Part shown: positions 35,508 to 43,930 of the stretch, piece after piece
Position numbering within the stretch: position 1 is the stretch's first letter
Layout of the letters: each line of letters starts with the position of its first letter
Program-made: the position numbers and the translations under genes
The notes under the pieces: generated by a model
What the model was told of the DNA's origin: nothing
What the model saw: only the letters and a program-made list of their open reading frames with translations
Databases searched by the model: none
Source of the DNA: Pseudomonas sp. BGI-2
GTDB lineage: Bacteria > Pseudomonadota > Gammaproteobacteria > Pseudomonadales > Pseudomonadaceae
Length of the DNA: 64,000 nucleotides
Assembly: GCF_004310295.1 (NCBI RefSeq)
Contig: NZ_SISB01000003.1
Span: forward strand, 1 to 64,000
Direction of reading: 5' to 3'

Positions 35508-37904
35508 ATGCCCGTTCAACACAAATTCCGCCCACAACACCTGGCGCTGGCCGTTGCGCTTGCGATAGGTTGCACCGAAATCTCACTTGCCCAACAGATC
35601 TCTGCCGAGACCATCGCGCCTGCGGCTGAAACACCGGATCAGCTCATAGCGGCTCTTGAAGCATTCATTATCGACCCCGACACCATCGAGATCCCGATCA
35701 GCAAGGTAGCGGATGGTGTTAATCGGAAACTTGGTGATGGGAATGATCTGGTCATTGTCTCTGGTCGCGGAAGAATCACCGGAATAATTGACGGTGGTGA
35801 CGGTACCAACTTCATGCAACTCGACACTCCGAGTGGTGGCACGTTAGGCAAGAGTCACCGCTTCGCAGGTTTGGAGCTCAAACGAAGTATTTGGACCTTG
35901 AATGGTTCCGGTGACTTCGATATCGGTGTCCTGATCCGCCCCAATGCAACGCTAATCAATGATGGACATATCGAGGGAGGCGCGCTGGCCCAAGGTACTC
36001 TTGTCAACACTGGTCAGATTGGCGGCGGTGTGACTGTGCAATCAGGAGGCATCCTGAAAAACTCGGGGGATATTCGAGGTGACGTTGTTATTGACGAAAA
36101 TGGTGTATTGGCTGGCAATGGTTTAGTCGGTGCTCTACAGGTAAACGGGAAGTTCTCCGCAGACAAAATGCACGGTGCCCCAAAAGTATCAGGTGACTTA
36201 ACGCTTTCGAAAACTGCCGTACTGACCTACGAGGTCGATGCCGATCGCAAAAGTGAAGCGATATTAGTCAGTGGCACCGCCAGTCTTGGTAACGCCACGC
36301 TGAACATCGTTGCAGCCCCCGGTGACTACCCGGTGATCAGCGAAAACACCATCCTTATTGCCAATAACGTCGAAGGTGAATTTGGGAAAGTTCTCAACAA
36401 CCTTGCCTTTTTAACGCCTAAGCTCGACTACTCAGATAAGAAAGTTGACCTGATCTTCATCCGTAACGATGTGCCTATCGAGAGTGTCGCGATCAGCGAG
36501 AACGGAAAGCAATTCGCTCAAAACATCGAAGAGCCGAAGGACATACCACAGGAACTGGCCTCAGCTGCAAATTCGCTACCTGCCCCTGAAAACCTGAATC
36601 AAACGACAGGTACCGACACTTCCGCTACCTCCACCACGCCAACCGCTTCTGCCGATATACCCCTGACAGCTTCTGTTCCATCCACCACCGCCGATTCGCC
36701 GGAGCCCGCCACCGCCTCCATACCAGCAGCTCCCGCCGATACACCCTCGACAGCCTCTATTCCATCCACCACCACTGACGCGCCCGCGCCCGCCACCACC
36801 TCAATTCCCTCAACAGCGACCAATCCCGTCGCCACAGCACCAAAACCAACAACCTCCGCAAATGCCGCTGTCAAAGCCCTGCTCGGTAGTGACAAAGTGA
36901 CTGCCTCCTACGCAATCGAACAGCTTGCCGGCGGCAACAACGCCAACCTCGCCAAGGCAACCCTGAATAGCGACAGCCCGGTCAGCGCCACCCTGCTCTC
37001 GGCCATGCGCCAACTGGACAGCGCCAGCGGCTACAACAAACGCGGTAACCGAACCAACGCACCACGCCTGGCCGCCGGCAGCGAAGACAATGGCAGGGTC
37101 TGGCTGCAAGCCTTGGGGCACGGCGGAACGCTGGATCGCCACCACGACGCTCTGCAAACGTCCACAAAGGGTCTCGTTCTGGGTGCGGATTGGAGCGTCG
37201 ATGATCAATGGCGCATAGGTGTGATGGGCGGCAAGTCAGACACTCGGCTGGACAGCCGCGAACTCGACGGCGATCTCGACAGTTGGCACTTGGGCGCCTA
37301 CGCCCTGCGCCAGAGCGGCCCCATGTCGTTGCGTCTGGGCGCGACCTACAGCAATCACGACGGCAGCACTAAACGTCGAGTTGCCTTCAACGGTTTCAGC
37401 GACCGTCCCGAAGGCCGTTACGATGCCAGCACCCAGCAAGCCTTTGCAGAAGTGGGTTACAACTTCGGGCGAGCCAATGTCAGCATCGAACCGTTTGCCA
37501 GCCTTGGCTACCAACGCTATCAGCGCGACGGGTACACGGAAAAAGGTGGCGCGGCAGCGTTGAAAGTCCACGGCCAAACCCAAAACAACCTCAACAGCAC
37601 ATTCGGTCTGCGACTGGCGAAGATCAATACGCTGGATAACGGCATGCAACTGACACCGCGGTTCAGTGCTGGCTGGAAACACACCTACGGAGATATCGAC
37701 AGCGACACCCGTCAGCGATTGGTAACGGGCGGGAAAAACTTTACCGTTTCCGGTGCGCCGCTGGATCGAGACAGCCTGCTGGTTGATGCAGGGCTGGACC
37801 TTGGCTTGTCAGCGAAACATACGCTGGGTGTCGGCCTGAATGGTGAGATCGGCACTGACAGTCGAAACCATGGAGTAACGGGTCAGTGGCGAATGGCGTT
37901 CTGA
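35508..37904 (+). CDS. Autotransporter with short passenger and Pro/Ser/Thr-rich linker
   Basis: A 798-residue autotransporter. The signal peptide is about 28 residues (ALAVALAIGCTEISLA). The passenger is short, about 320 residues, and lacks the N-Y-G repeats of its neighbour. A low-complexity linker of repeated ASIPSTTTDAP-like units (about residues 365-455) joins it to a barrel nearly identical in layout to the upstream one (WRIGVMGG, SWHLGAYALRQSGP, RVAFNGFSDRPEGRYDA, GVTGQWRMAF). The 5' half has lower GC and different codon use from the barrel, which suggests passenger replacement. GAGGTC supports the ATG at 35508 rather than the one 15 bases earlier. Confidence 0.88.
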   Translation: MPVQHKFRPQHLALAVALAIGCTEISLAQQISAETIAPAAETPDQLIAALEAFIIDPDTIEIPISKVADGVNRKLGDGNDLVIVSGRGRITGIIDGGDGTNFMQLDTPSGGTLGKSHRFAGLELKRSIWTLNGSGDFDIGVLIRPNATLINDGHIEGGALAQGTLVNTGQIGGGVTVQSGGILKNSGDIRGDVVIDENGVLAGNGLVGALQVNGKFSADKMHGAPKVSGDLTLSKTAVLTYEVDADRKSEAILVSGTASLGNATLNIVAAPGDYPVISENTILIANNVEGEFGKVLNNLAFLTPKLDYSDKKVDLIFIRNDVPIESVAISENGKQFAQNIEEPKDIPQELASAANSLPAPENLNQTTGTDTSATSTTPTASADIPLTASVPSTTADSPEPATASIPAAPADTPSTASIPSTTTDAPAPATTSIPSTATNPVATAPKPTTSANAAVKALLGSDKVTASYAIEQLAGGNNANLAKATLNSDSPVSATLLSAMRQLDSASGYNKRGNRTNAPRLAAGSEDNGRVWLQALGHGGTLDRHHDALQTSTKGLVLGADWSVDDQWRIGVMGGKSDTRLDSRELDGDLDSWHLGAYALRQSGPMSLRLGATYSNHDGSTKRRVAFNGFSDRPEGRYDASTQQAFAEVGYNFGRANVSIEPFASLGYQRYQRDGYTEKGGAAALKVHGQTQNNLNSTFGLRLAKINTLDNGMQLTPRFSAGWKHTYGDIDSDTRQRLVTGGKNFTVSGAPLDRDSLLVDAGLDLGLSAKHTLGVGLNGEIGTDSRNHGVTGQWRMAF

Positions 37905-37929
37905 TCACTGACTGAAACGGCGCAGTCCC

Positions 37930-37957
37930 TGTGGGAGCGAGCAGGCTCGCTCCCACA
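37930..37957. repeat. Single REP palindrome
   Basis: TGTGGGAGCGAGC-AG-GCTCGCTCCCACA, 25 bases after the autotransporter stop. Confidence 0.8.
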
Positions 37958-37978
37958 TTTGCCATGCGGAACTCGGGA

Positions 37979-38008
37979 CAAAAAAAGGGGAGCACATGCC
38001 CCCCCGAG
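37979..38008 (-). terminator. Intrinsic terminator of pycAB
   Basis: On the minus strand a short G-rich/C-rich hairpin (GGGGGGCATGTGCTCCCC) is followed by seven T residues, about 30 bases after the pycB stop. Confidence 0.75.
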
Positions 38009-38037
38009 GTTTAAAGCGGTGTATCGAGGCTGTTAAT

Positions 38038-39846
38038 TCAGCCTTCGATCTCGATCAGGATTTCGCCCGGGTTCACCCGGTCGCCCTTGGCCACATGGAT
38101 GGCGGTGACTTTGCCGGCGATGGCTGCCTGGACTTCGGTTTCCATCTTCATCGCTTCGGTGATCAGCACGGCTTGCCCTGCTTTCACGGTGTCGCCTTCC
38201 TTGACCAGCACGTCGACGATGTTGCCCGGCATGGTGGTGCTGACGTGGCCTGGCGCCGTGGCTTGCTTGCGCTTGCTGCTGCCGCCGCTGACGAACTCGT
38301 TGAGCGGTTCGAACACCACTTCTTCCGGCATGCCGTCGATGGACAGGTAGAAGTGGCGTTTGCCTTCCGCCTTGACGCCGACACCGGTGATGTCGACGCG
38401 GTAGGTTTCACCGTGGACGTCGATGACGAATTCGGTTGGTACGCCTTCGCCACCGGCCGAGGCTACACCGCCCGCCTCGGGAATCGGCAGCAGCACTTCT
38501 GGCGTCAGGGTGCCGGCAGCGCGTTCTTCTAGGAATTTGCGGCCGATGTCCGGGAACATGGCGTAGGTCAGCACGTCTTCTTCAGACTTGGCCACAGCGC
38601 CGATTTCGGCACGCAACTTGGTCATTTCCGGCTTGAGCAAGTCGGCCGGGCGGACGTCGATCACTTCTTCGCTGCCGATCGCCTGACGGCGCAGTTTCTC
38701 GTTCACGGTGCCCGGTGCTTTGCCGTAGCCACCTTGCAGGTAGAGCTTCACTTCGTTGGTGATGGTCTTGTAGCGCTCGCCGGCCAGCACGTTAAAAAAC
38801 GCCTGGGTGCCGACGATTTGCGAGGTAGGGGTCACCAGCGGCGGGAAACCGAGGTCTTCACGAACCCGCGGGATTTCGGCCAGCACTTCCGCCATGCGGT
38901 TCAGTGCACCCTGCTCTTTCAGCTGGTTAGCCAGGTTGGAAATCATCCCGCCCGGCACCTGGTTGACTTGCACGCGGGTGTCAACGGCGGTGAATTCGCT
39001 TTCGAACTGGTGGTACTTCTTGCGCACGGCGTAGAAATACAGGCCGATCTCTTGCAGCAATTCCAGGTTCAGGCCGGTGTCGAATTCACTGCCTTTAAGG
39101 GCGGCGACCATCGACTCGGTGCCAGGGTGGCTGGTGCCCGAGGCGAAGCTGGAGATCGCGGTGTCGATGTGATCAGCGCCGTTTTCGATGGCCTTGAGCT
39201 GGCACATGGTCGCCATGCCAGAGGTATCGTGGGAGTGAATGAACACGGGCAGCGACTGCTCGGCTTTCAATGCCCTCACCAGTTCGCCAGTGGCGTATGG
39301 CGTCAGCAGGCCAGCCATGTCCTTGATCGCCACCGAGTCGCAACCCATAGCTTCCATTTGCTTGGCTTGCGCGACGAATGCGTCGATGGTGTGCACCGGG
39401 CTGGTGGTGTACGCGATGGTGCCTTGGGCATGTTTGCCCGCTGCTTTCACGGCTTCTATGGCGACGCGCAGGTTACGCACGTCGTTCATGGCATCGAAGA
39501 TGCGGAACACGTCGATGCCGTTGACCGCAGCCTTGGCGACGAAAGCTCTGACCACGTCATCGCTGTAGTGGCGGTAGCCCAGCAGGTTCTGGCCACGCAG
39601 GAGCATTTGCAGGCGTGTGTTAGGCAGCGCCGCGCGCAGCTGGCGCAAGCGCTCCCACGGGTCTTCTTTCAGAAAGCGTACGCAGGCGTCGAAGGTCGCG
39701 CCGCCCCAGACTTCCAGCGACCAGTAGCCGACTTTGTCGAGCTTGTCGCAGATCGGCAGCATGTCTTCGGTGCGCATGCGGGTGGCGAGCAGCGATTGGT
39801 GGGCGTCGCGCAGGATTGTGTCGGTAACGTGGATTTTTTTGCTCAT
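38038..39846 (-). CDS. pycB: Pyruvate carboxylase subunit B (carboxyltransferase and biotin carrier)
   Basis: A 602-residue subunit. The N-terminal HMGL-like TIM barrel (TDTILRDAHQSLLATRM, GGATFDACVRFL, LRGQNLLGY) transfers the carboxyl group to pyruvate; a conserved carboxylase domain follows, and the C-terminal biotinyl domain carries EAMKMETEV with the biotinylated lysine near residue 567. With PycA it makes oxaloacetate from pyruvate. The same architecture occurs in oxaloacetate decarboxylase alpha, but no sodium-pump subunits are here and PycA is adjacent. The start at 39846 has GAGGAA upstream. It begins 11 bases after the pycA stop. Confidence 0.94.
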   Translation of the reverse strand: MSKKIHVTDTILRDAHQSLLATRMRTEDMLPICDKLDKVGYWSLEVWGGATFDACVRFLKEDPWERLRQLRAALPNTRLQMLLRGQNLLGYRHYSDDVVRAFVAKAAVNGIDVFRIFDAMNDVRNLRVAIEAVKAAGKHAQGTIAYTTSPVHTIDAFVAQAKQMEAMGCDSVAIKDMAGLLTPYATGELVRALKAEQSLPVFIHSHDTSGMATMCQLKAIENGADHIDTAISSFASGTSHPGTESMVAALKGSEFDTGLNLELLQEIGLYFYAVRKKYHQFESEFTAVDTRVQVNQVPGGMISNLANQLKEQGALNRMAEVLAEIPRVREDLGFPPLVTPTSQIVGTQAFFNVLAGERYKTITNEVKLYLQGGYGKAPGTVNEKLRRQAIGSEEVIDVRPADLLKPEMTKLRAEIGAVAKSEEDVLTYAMFPDIGRKFLEERAAGTLTPEVLLPIPEAGGVASAGGEGVPTEFVIDVHGETYRVDITGVGVKAEGKRHFYLSIDGMPEEVVFEPLNEFVSGGSSKRKQATAPGHVSTTMPGNIVDVLVKEGDTVKAGQAVLITEAMKMETEVQAAIAGKVTAIHVAKGDRVNPGEILIEIEG

Positions 39847-39857
39847 TGTTCTATTCC

Positions 39858-41273
39858 TCACAGGCCTGCGTGGGCGGCGATGGCGGCGGCGATGGCCAGG
39901 GCCAGCTCTTCGGGTTTGCGCTTGATCGAGTAGTTGGTCAGTTCAGGGTGGCTTTCAACGAAGCTGGTGTTGAACTGGCCGCTACGGAATTCCGGGTTAC
40001 GCAGGATTTCCTGGTAGTACGCGGCGGTGGTCTTGACCCCTTGCAGACGCATGTCGTCGAGGGCGCGCAAGCCACGGTCCATTGCCTCTTCCCAGGTCAG
40101 CGCCCAGACCACCAGTTTCAGGCACATGGAGTCGTAGAACGGCGGAATGGTGTAGCCGGTGTAGATCGCCGTGTCGGTGCGCACGCCGGGGCCGCCGGGC
40201 GCGTAATAACGGGTGATCTTGCCAAAGCTCGGCAGGAAGTTGTTTTTCGGGTCTTCGGCGTTGATCCGGAATTGCAGCGCGAAACCGCGGTGCTGGATGT
40301 CTTCCTGTTTCACCGAAAGCGGCAGACCGGAGGCGATGCGAATCTGCTCGCGAACGATGTCGATGCCAGTGATTTCTTCGGTGATGGTGTGTTCCACCTG
40401 CACCCGGGTGTTCATCTCCATGAAGTACACCTCGCCCTCGGCGAGCAGGAACTCCACGGTGCCGGCGTTCTCGTAACCCACGGCTTTGGCTGCGCGCACC
40501 GACAGGTCGCCGATGTAGGCGCGCTGTTCCGGGGTCAGTTGCGGGCTCGGTGCAATTTCGATGAGCTTCTGGTTACGGCGCTGGATCGAGCAGTCACGCT
40601 CGAACAGGTGCACCACGTTGCCAAAGCTGTCGCCGAGGATCTGCGCTTCGATGTGTTTTGGATTGACGATGCATTTTTCCAGGAACACTTCCGCGGAACC
40701 GAAGGCCTTGGTGGCTTCGGAAATGACTCGCGGGAAGGCTTGTTCGAGTTCTTCTCGGCTGTCGCAGCGACGGATACCCCGGCCGCCACCACCGGAGGTG
40801 GCCTTGAGCATGACCGGATAACCGATGCGGTCGCCTTCAATCAAGGCTTCAGCGATGTCCGCCACGTTGCCTTCGGTCCCTGGCGTGACCGGCACGCCGG
40901 CCTTGATCATGCTGCGACGTGCTTCAGTCTTGTCGCCCATGCGGCGGATGACTTCAGCCGATGGACCAATGAATTTGATGCCGCGTTCAGCGCAGATATC
41001 TGCCAGCTCGGCGTTTTCCGAGAGGAAACCGTAGCCGGGATGCAACGCATCGCAACCGGTTTCTACCGCCAGATTCACCAGCTTGCGCGCATTCAGGTAG
41101 CCGGCCAGTGGCTCGGCACCGATGCTGTGGGCCTCGTCCGCACGCTTCACATGCAGCGCATGGCGGTCGGCGTCGGAATAGATCGCGACCGAGCGAATGC
41201 CCATCTCGGCGCAGGCACGTACGATTCGTACGGCAATCTCACCACGGTTGGCGATCAGGATCTTTTTTATCAC
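39858..41273 (-). CDS. pycA: Pyruvate carboxylase subunit A (biotin carboxylase)
   Basis: A 471-residue biotin carboxylase that charges the PycB biotin with bicarbonate and ATP. It has KKILIANRGEIAVRIVRA at the N-terminus, the ATP-grasp glycine-rich loop KATSGGGGRGIR near residue 158, and EMNTRVQVEHTITEEITG near residue 287. It is very close in sequence type to AccC, but its operon with pycB and the divergent pycR place it in the anaplerotic pyruvate carboxylase. First gene of the operon. Confidence 0.95.
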   Translation of the reverse strand: MIKKILIANRGEIAVRIVRACAEMGIRSVAIYSDADRHALHVKRADEAHSIGAEPLAGYLNARKLVNLAVETGCDALHPGYGFLSENAELADICAERGIKFIGPSAEVIRRMGDKTEARRSMIKAGVPVTPGTEGNVADIAEALIEGDRIGYPVMLKATSGGGGRGIRRCDSREELEQAFPRVISEATKAFGSAEVFLEKCIVNPKHIEAQILGDSFGNVVHLFERDCSIQRRNQKLIEIAPSPQLTPEQRAYIGDLSVRAAKAVGYENAGTVEFLLAEGEVYFMEMNTRVQVEHTITEEITGIDIVREQIRIASGLPLSVKQEDIQHRGFALQFRINAEDPKNNFLPSFGKITRYYAPGGPGVRTDTAIYTGYTIPPFYDSMCLKLVVWALTWEEAMDRGLRALDDMRLQGVKTTAAYYQEILRNPEFRSGQFNTSFVESHPELTNYSIKRKPEELALAIAAAIAAHAGL

Positions 41274-41410
41274 TTGGAGGTTCCCTTGAGCCGGTGGTAC
41301 CCACGACCTGCTAGACCAGGTATACGCGTGACCAAATGTTTCGATTCAGTCGCAGCCCCACACTAGCCCTCACAAGGGATTAACAAAAATGATTAATTAT
41401 TGGGTCAGCC

Positions 41411-41426
41411 ATAAGTAAAGACTTAT
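41411..41426. promoter_or_regulatory. Palindrome in the pycA-pycR intergenic region
   Basis: ATAAGT-AAAG-ACTTAT is a perfect 6-bp inverted repeat in the 190-base divergent promoter region, 37 bases before the pycR start. It is a reasonable binding site for the LysR-type regulator PycR. Confidence 0.5.
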
Positions 41427-41463
41427 AGTTGACGCATCAGCCCGCGGTGAGAGCGTCTATAAA

Positions 41464-42426
41464 ATGCGTAAGTCCTTGATGCGTATGACATTGCGTCAAT
41501 TACAGATCTTCAATGAGGTCTGTGATTTGCGGTCCTACAGCCGCGCAGCCGATGAAATGTCTCTCACACAACCTGCCGTGAGCCTACAGATTCGTCAACT
41601 TGAAGAGCTGATTGGTCAGCCTTTGTTCGATTACGTCGGCAAAAAACTCTACATGACCGAGGCTGCCGAAGCACTACAGCGTGCCAGTCGAGATATCTTC
41701 GGGCGCCTGGAAAACCTCGACATGCAGCTCTCGGACATGCAGGGATCGTTGCAGGGCCAGCTGAAACTGGCGGTGGAATCCAGTGCCAAATATTTCGTCC
41801 CGCACCTGTTCGCTGCGTTCAAGCGTCAGCATCCAGAGGTGAATTTACAACTGACGGTGGTCAACCGAGGGCAGGTGATCCGTCGACTGTCTGATAACCG
41901 CGACGACTTGGTGATCATGTCGATGGTGCCGCAGGACATGGGCCTGGAATTCCTGCCATTCCTGAACAACCCGATCGTTGCCGTCGCGCCGCCGGACCAT
42001 CCGCTGTGCCACATGGGGCCGCTGCGCTTGCAGGACCTTGAACCGTACACACTGCTGCTGCGCGAGCCCGGTTCCGGTACGCGAATGGCTTGTGAGGAGT
42101 ATTTTAAAGAGAAGCGCGTGCACTTCAACCAGACCCAGGAGGTTGCCTCGGCCGAAGCCCAGCGTGAATGTGTACTGGCGGGTCTGGGCGTCGCGCTCCT
42201 GACGCGCCACGCCCTGAACCTTGAGTTGGCGACCGGTGGATTGATCGAGTTACCGGTCGAAGAACTGCCGCTGTATCGCAGCTGGTGCCTGGTGCAAGCC
42301 AAGGCGAAACGGCTGTCGCCGGTGGCCCACGCATTCCTTGCGTTTATCCGCAGCGAGCGGGTGCAGATCAGCGCGCTGGTTGAGCGTTTCGACGGGAAGT
42401 TGCGGGAGCTGCCTGCCAGTAGTTGA
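41464..42426 (+). CDS. pycR: LysR-type regulator PycR
   Basis: A 320-residue LysR-type regulator with an N-terminal winged helix-turn-helix (LRQLQIFNEVCDLRSYSRAADEMSLTQPAVSLQIRQLE) and an effector domain of the CbbR-like branch. Its position, divergent from pycAB, matches PA5437 of P. aeruginosa, described as PycR. Alternative in-frame ATGs lie at 41479 and 41485; the first is used here. Its 3' end overlaps the convergent small gene by 59 bases. Confidence 0.9.
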   Translation: MRKSLMRMTLRQLQIFNEVCDLRSYSRAADEMSLTQPAVSLQIRQLEELIGQPLFDYVGKKLYMTEAAEALQRASRDIFGRLENLDMQLSDMQGSLQGQLKLAVESSAKYFVPHLFAAFKRQHPEVNLQLTVVNRGQVIRRLSDNRDDLVIMSMVPQDMGLEFLPFLNNPIVAVAPPDHPLCHMGPLRLQDLEPYTLLLREPGSGTRMACEEYFKEKRVHFNQTQEVASAEAQRECVLAGLGVALLTRHALNLELATGGLIELPVEELPLYRSWCLVQAKAKRLSPVAHAFLAFIRSERVQISALVERFDGKLRELPASS

Positions 42427-42577
42427 GCTCGAGCTCAGGGAAATCACCGATCTCGGCCTGCAGCTGGCGGCGTTCGCAGCGATCTTCGATGGCGCGGCGA
42501 AATTCCATGCGGCGCTGATCTTCTTGCTGACGACGGGTTTTGGCGGCGCTGTTGCGTTCTTCGTAGGGCTGGGCCAT
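42368..42577 (-). CDS. Small basic conserved protein (PA3496-like)
   Basis: A 69-residue, highly charged protein: SAAKTRRQQEDQRRMEFRRAIEDRCERRQLQAEIGDFPEL. The R-R-x-x-E-D-Q-R-R-M-x-F-R-R-A-I-E pattern resembles the small pseudomonad PA3496 family, annotated as putative envelope integrity proteins (from memory). GGGAGA precedes the ATG at good spacing, which supports it as real despite the tail-to-tail overlap with pycR. Confidence 0.7.
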   Translation of the reverse strand: MAQPYEERNSAAKTRRQQEDQRRMEFRRAIEDRCERRQLQAEIGDFPELELNYWQAAPATSRRNAQPAR

Positions 42578-42680
42578 TTCGAGTCTCCCAAGGCGATTAC
42601 GGGAGTTTCAAGATAGGCGCGAGGGATGACGGTTTGGCGGCTTGTGCGTTACAGAGAGATGAATGTTGCCGTATTTGAGG

Positions 42681-42747
42681 GCGCGAGCAGGCTCGCTCCC
42701 ACATTGGATCGCGGTCAAGTGTGGGAGCGAGACCGGCTTGCCGGCGA
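42681..42747. repeat. REP pair
   Basis: GCTCGCTCCCACA and TGTGGGAGCGAG arms in inverted orientation, flanked by further REP sequence ending GGCTTGCCGGCG, just beyond the RpiR-type gene stop. Confidence 0.8.
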
Positions 42748-42775
42748 TTAAGGTCGGAACGACCTTACGACGACG

Positions 42776-43642
42776 TCAGTCGTCGAGGGCTTTCACCGAC
42801 TTGGGCGACAGCCGCAAGCTGCGCAGGCTGCGTTTGACGCTCTTGAGGTGGTTGACCAGGCTCGGCCCGCGTGCCATGGCCACGCCCATCGCCAACACGT
42901 CGATCACCACCAGGTGAGCGATACGCGAGGTCAGCGGAGTGTAGATTTCAGTGTCTTCGTGCACATCGATCGCCAGGTTGACGGTCGACAGTTCGGCCAA
43001 CGGCGTCTGGCTCGGGCACAAGGTGATCAGCGAGGCGCCACTCTCGCGAACAAGGTTAGCCGTGATCAGCAAATCCTTGGAGCGCCCGGACTGGGAAATG
43101 CAGATCGCCACATCGGTCGGTTTCAAGGTGACCGCCGACATCGCCTGCATGTGCGGGTCAGAATACGCCGCCGCGGTCAGCAGCAAACGGAAGAACTTGT
43201 GCTGGGCATCCGCCGCCACCGCGCCCGAGGCACCAAAGCCATAGAACTCGACGCGCTGGGCCTGGGACATGAGCGACACAGCCCTTTGCAACTCCACCGG
43301 ATCGAGCTTCTCGCGAACTTCCATCAGGGTGTGCAGGGTGGTATCGAAGATTTTCAGGCTGTAGTCGGCGACCGAATCGTCTTCATGAATCGCAAACTGG
43401 CCGAAGCTCGCGCCTGCCGCGAGGCTCTGCGCCAGCTTCAGCTTCAAGTCCTGGAAACCGGAACAACCGATGGCACGGCAGAAGCGCACGATGGTCGGCT
43501 CACTGATGCCCACGCTATGGGCCAGGTCGGCCATGGAGCTGTGCATCACCGCCGCAGGATCAAGCAGCACGTGGTCGGCGACCTTGAGCTCCGACTTGCG
43601 TAAGAGGTGGCGTGACTGGGCGATGTGTTGCAGCAGATTCAA
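42776..43642 (-). CDS. RpiR-family regulator (HexR paralogue, PA5438-like)
   Basis: A 288-residue regulator with an N-terminal RpiR helix-turn-helix (SMADLAHSVGISEPTIVRFCRAIGCSGFQDLKLKLAQSLA) and a C-terminal SIS sugar-phosphate-binding domain (RVEFYGFGASGAVAADAQHKFF ... AICISQSGRSKDLL). It is related to HexR, but its sequence and its position beside pycR fit PA5438 rather than the hexR locus next to zwf. The start appears to be TTG at 43642: no ATG lies in frame between it and the upstream stop. A 15-bp palindrome of HexR-box type sits 48 bases upstream, suggesting autoregulation. Confidence 0.88.
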   Translation of the reverse strand: MNLLQHIAQSRHLLRKSELKVADHVLLDPAAVMHSSMADLAHSVGISEPTIVRFCRAIGCSGFQDLKLKLAQSLAAGASFGQFAIHEDDSVADYSLKIFDTTLHTLMEVREKLDPVELQRAVSLMSQAQRVEFYGFGASGAVAADAQHKFFRLLLTAAAYSDPHMQAMSAVTLKPTDVAICISQSGRSKDLLITANLVRESGASLITLCPSQTPLAELSTVNLAIDVHEDTEIYTPLTSRIAHLVVIDVLAMGVAMARGPSLVNHLKSVKRSLRSLRLSPKSVKALDD

Positions 43643-43689
43643 AGGGCTGGACTCTTTGTTATTGGCAGGTGCCGGAGATGTAGCAAGCT

Positions 43690-43704
43690 TGTAGTTATAC
43701 TACA
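43690..43704. promoter_or_regulatory. HexR/RpiR-type operator palindrome
   Basis: TGTAGT-TAT-ACTACA is a perfect inverted repeat preceded by T. It closely resembles the TTGT...ACAA boxes bound by HexR-type regulators and lies directly upstream of the RpiR-family gene. Confidence 0.65.
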
Positions 43705-43782
43705 TGAATCGGCTTTTTGCCTGCTCAATGCGTAACTCGATGTCCCCATTCCACGCCACATGCGCTCCATGTAGCACTGCGG

Positions 43783-43930
43783 CCCTTGTAGCAGCAGGCG
43801 AAGGCTGCGTTCGGCGGTGAAGCAGCCATAAACCGAAGTATCGGATTTTTCCTGTTGAACTGCGTAACGCCCATTCACGACTGCTTCGCAGCCGAACGCA
43901 GCCTCGCGTTGCTCGTCAGCTGCTACAGGG
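43783..43930. repeat. Paired REP-type inverted repeat
   Basis: CCCTTGTAGCAGC...GGCTGCGTTCGGC is repeated in inverted orientation as GCCGAACGCAGCC...GCTGCTACAGGG. The TAG stop codon of the GGDEF/EAL gene is supplied by the right arm. Confidence 0.8.

Noticed and set aside
38038..39846. Oxaloacetate decarboxylase alpha subunit
   Set aside because: No sodium-pump beta or gamma subunit genes are present, and the gene is in an operon with a biotin carboxylase and beside pycR.
39846..41366. 506-residue open frame antisense to pycA
   Set aside because: Composition and lack of family features mark it as a shadow of the biotin carboxylase gene.
42776..43642. Calling the RpiR-family gene hexR
   Set aside because: Its sequence differs clearly from HexR as I recall it, and zwf/edd genes are absent; it fits the PA5438 paralogue instead.
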